Source: Candidatus Hydrogenedentota bacterium
GTDB lineage: Bacteria > Hydrogenedentota > Hydrogenedentia > Hydrogenedentales > CAITNO01
Length of the DNA: 5,956 nt
Direction of reading: 5' to 3'
Assembly (NCBI GenBank): GCA_023145975.1
Contig: JAGLCZ010000125.1
Location: forward strand, 1-5,956
In this document: piece by piece, positions 4,221 through 5,956 of the stretch
Position numbering within the stretch: the first letter of the stretch is position 1
Layout: every line of letters starts with the position of its first letter
The notes under the pieces: model-generated
Databases searched by the model: none
What the model saw: only the letters and a program-made list of their open reading frames with translations
What the model was told of the DNA's origin: nothing
Position numbers and translations under genes: made by a program

Positions 4221-5956
4221 ATGAAAACGATTGACAAGATCAGGAATGTAGCGATTATTGCGCATATTGACCATGGAAAAACAACGCTGATAGACAGTAT
4301 CTTCCGCGTGGCTCATATTTTTCGTGATAATGAGCGGGTTGTAGAGCGTGTGATGGATAATAACGAAATTGAACGGGAGCGGGGCATTACTATTCGTTCC
4401 AAGCATTGTACGGTCGAATGGAATGATTATCTGATCAATATTATTGATACGCCTGGACATGCTGATTTTTCCGGGGAAGTGGAACGCGTATTGTCCATGG
4501 TGGATTCTGTTTTATTACTTGTGGATGCCAATGAGGGGCCCATGCCGCAAACCCGTTATGTGCTGATGCGCGCATTGCGTTTGGGGCTTCGCCCCATTGT
4601 GGTTATTAACAAAGTAGATCGCCCCCATGCCGATCCTCATAATGCACTTAACAAAACCTTTGACCTTTTCTTTGCGTTGGGTGCCACCGACGAGCAGTGT
4701 GAGTTCGAGACCCTTTACGGTTCGGGCTTGGACGGATGGTTGACGCATACTCCCGAGGGCGGTCCGGAACAGGGTATGGACGCTCTTTTTGAGACGATTG
4801 TGGATCATGTGCCTGCCCCTGCCGGAGATCCCGAAGCTCCTTTCCTGATGCAGGTAAGTACGTTGGGGTGGCGTGATCATATCGGTCGTACCGGTACAGG
4901 TCGTATTTTACAGGGCAGTCTGAAAAAGGGCATGGATCTAAAACGATGGGTAACGCAATATACGGAAGAGAATGGACAGAACGCAGATACCGATGAAGTG
5001 GCGGAATGGGATGTTGTCCAATCTTCGGATGAACGTGTTGTGTATGCCTGGGTAACGCGTGGTCTTGAAACTGTGGACGCAGACGAAGTCTGTGCAGGCG
5101 ATATTGTTACCATTGCCGGACCCAAGGAATTGAATATTGGAGATACCCTTGCCGCGCCGGAACTTGAAAGTCCGGCACTTCCTCCTCTGGACATTGAAGA
5201 GCCTACCGTTTCGATGATGTTTTTGATCAATAATGGTCCTTTTGCGGGTCGTGAAGGGACTGCAGTAACACTGCGCCAACTCAAACTTCGACTTAGCCGT
5301 GAGCTGCGTACCAATGTGGCGCTTCGTGTTGAGGATGTAGGGCGTATGGATGCGGTTAAAGTTTCGGGTCGGGGCGAACTTCATCTTGCCATATTGATCG
5401 AAGAGATGCGGCGTGAAGGGATGGAATTTTGTGTGTCTGCCCCGGAAATCATTATCCATGTCGATGCAGCAGGCCGCACCCACGAACCTATTGAAGAACT
5501 TGCCATTGATGTACCCACAGAATATCAGGGTACAGTCATTGAGAAAATAGCACAACGTAAAGGGGAGCTTACGGCAATGCATGCCGGCGGCACAGGGATG
5601 ACCCGTCTCGAATTCCGTATTCCCACGCGGGGACTTATCGGCTACCGCAATGAATTTCTCACCGATACCCGTGGACTGGGTATCATGTCATCCCGGTTTT
5701 CCAGATATGGTGCCTGGTGCGGTGAAATCCACGGGCGTAATCGGGGTTCTATGATAAGCCTTGATATAGGAATTGCCACGGGCTACAGCCTTGAAAATCT
5801 GCAGCAGCGGGGTACTCTTTTTATTACTCCCATGACTCAGGTATATGCGGGCATGATCATCGGTGAGAATTCCCGTCCCGGTCCCCTTATCTGTAATCCC
5901 ACCAAACGCAAAGCCTTGACCAATCATCGTGCTTCCAACAAAGATCAGACGGTCAG
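4221..5956 (+). CDS. typA: Translational GTPase TypA/BipA, C-terminus cut by window edge
   Basis: TypA is an EF-G-like GTPase that binds the ribosome and supports 50S assembly and growth under stress, such as cold. The frame gives 578 codons before the window ends, and only the last part of the C-terminal domain is missing. Motifs: G1 AHIDHGKTT (14-22), switch I ERERGITI (51-58) with Thr57, G3 DTPGH (76-80), G4 NKVD (130-133) and G5 near YGSGL (166-170). Domain II spans about 205-310. Domain III includes NNGPFAGREG (337-346) and VSGRGELHL (381-389). The EF-G domain V-like part is near 415-495. The TypA-specific C-terminal region begins near 500, with GMIIGENSR (544-552). The stretch between GRI (227-229) and GDIV (293-296) is about 19 residues longer than in E. 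coli BipA as I recall it, and is acidic. The start is firm: TGA at 4218-4220 is in frame immediately before the ATG. The ribosome binding site is weak (GAG at 4213-4215). It is transcribed alone within the window, away from pdxA. Confidence 0.97.
   Translation, partial: MKTIDKIRNVAIIAHIDHGKTTLIDSIFRVAHIFRDNERVVERVMDNNEIERERGITIRSKHCTVEWNDYLINIIDTPGHADFSGEVERVLSMVDSVLLLVDANEGPMPQTRYVLMRALRLGLRPIVVINKVDRPHADPHNALNKTFDLFFALGATDEQCEFETLYGSGLDGWLTHTPEGGPEQGMDALFETIVDHVPAPAGDPEAPFLMQVSTLGWRDHIGRTGTGRILQGSLKKGMDLKRWVTQYTEENGQNADTDEVAEWDVVQSSDERVVYAWVTRGLETVDADEVCAGDIVTIAGPKELNIGDTLAAPELESPALPPLDIEEPTVSMMFLINNGPFAGREGTAVTLRQLKLRLSRELRTNVALRVEDVGRMDAVKVSGRGELHLAILIEEMRREGMEFCVSAPEIIIHVDAAGRTHEPIEELAIDVPTEYQGTVIEKIAQRKGELTAMHAGGTGMTRLEFRIPTRGLIGYRNEFLTDTRGLGIMSSRFSRYGAWCGEIHGRNRGSMISLDIGIATGYSLENLQQRGTLFITPMTQVYAGMIIGENSRPGPLICNPTKRKALTNHRASNKDQTV

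Noticed and set aside
4938..5582. A 214-codon minus-strand frame, with neighbours at 4047-4460, 4515-4880 and 4877-5314
   Set aside because: The last two and the 4938 frame lie wholly within typA, and 4047-4460 lies mostly within it. The typA reading is backed by full GTPase motifs. The reverse translations show no domain.

Overview
The window is a piece of a bacterial chromosome of moderate GC content. It carries two divergent transcription units separated by a 564-bp intergenic region. No rRNA, tRNA, transposase, phage or CRISPR feature is visible. The organism cannot be fixed from this sequence. The PdxA carries GD-C-NG-VGPE rather than the proteobacterial GDPAGIGPE form. It sits beside a secreted FG-GAP/VCBS propeller, and an intergenic GTAGGGGCGG-type palindrome is present. 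Together these suggest an environmental, non-proteobacterial lineage, for example an FCB/PVC or candidate-phylum bacterium. That placement is a low-confidence inference.

Leftward unit (minus strand, 3656 down to 1). Three genes are packed as an operon. The first is pdxA, the NAD-dependent 4-phosphohydroxy-L-threonine dehydrogenase of DXP-dependent vitamin B6 synthesis. The second is a secreted protein with a signal peptide and seven FG-GAP/VCBS-like repeats, most likely a seven-bladed beta-propeller. Its start overlaps the pdxA stop. The third, 34 nt further on, is a fusion of an ATP-grasp ligase and a capless HAD phosphatase that runs off the left edge of the window. Tight spacing implies cotranscription. 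No shared pathway is evident: PdxA and the ATP-grasp/HAD enzyme are cytoplasmic, and the propeller is exported.

Intergenic region (3657-4220). It holds a TATAAT box facing pdxA and a good sigma70-type promoter facing typA. A 63-bp nested palindrome lies between them. The pdxA leader contains an unusual interlocked pair of inverted repeats. The typA leader contains a weak hairpin followed by eight T and a 48-codon open frame that overlaps the typA start by ATGA.

Rightward unit (plus strand, 4221 to the right edge). This is typA/bipA, the ribosome-associated translational GTPase. It has all G motifs but lacks its extreme C-terminus because the window ends. It carries an acidic insertion of about 19 residues in domain II.

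Most of the window is ordinary housekeeping DNA. The parts that merit a second look are the three-gene operon with its unusual partners, the ATP-grasp/HAD fusion, and the small structured elements in the intergenic region.
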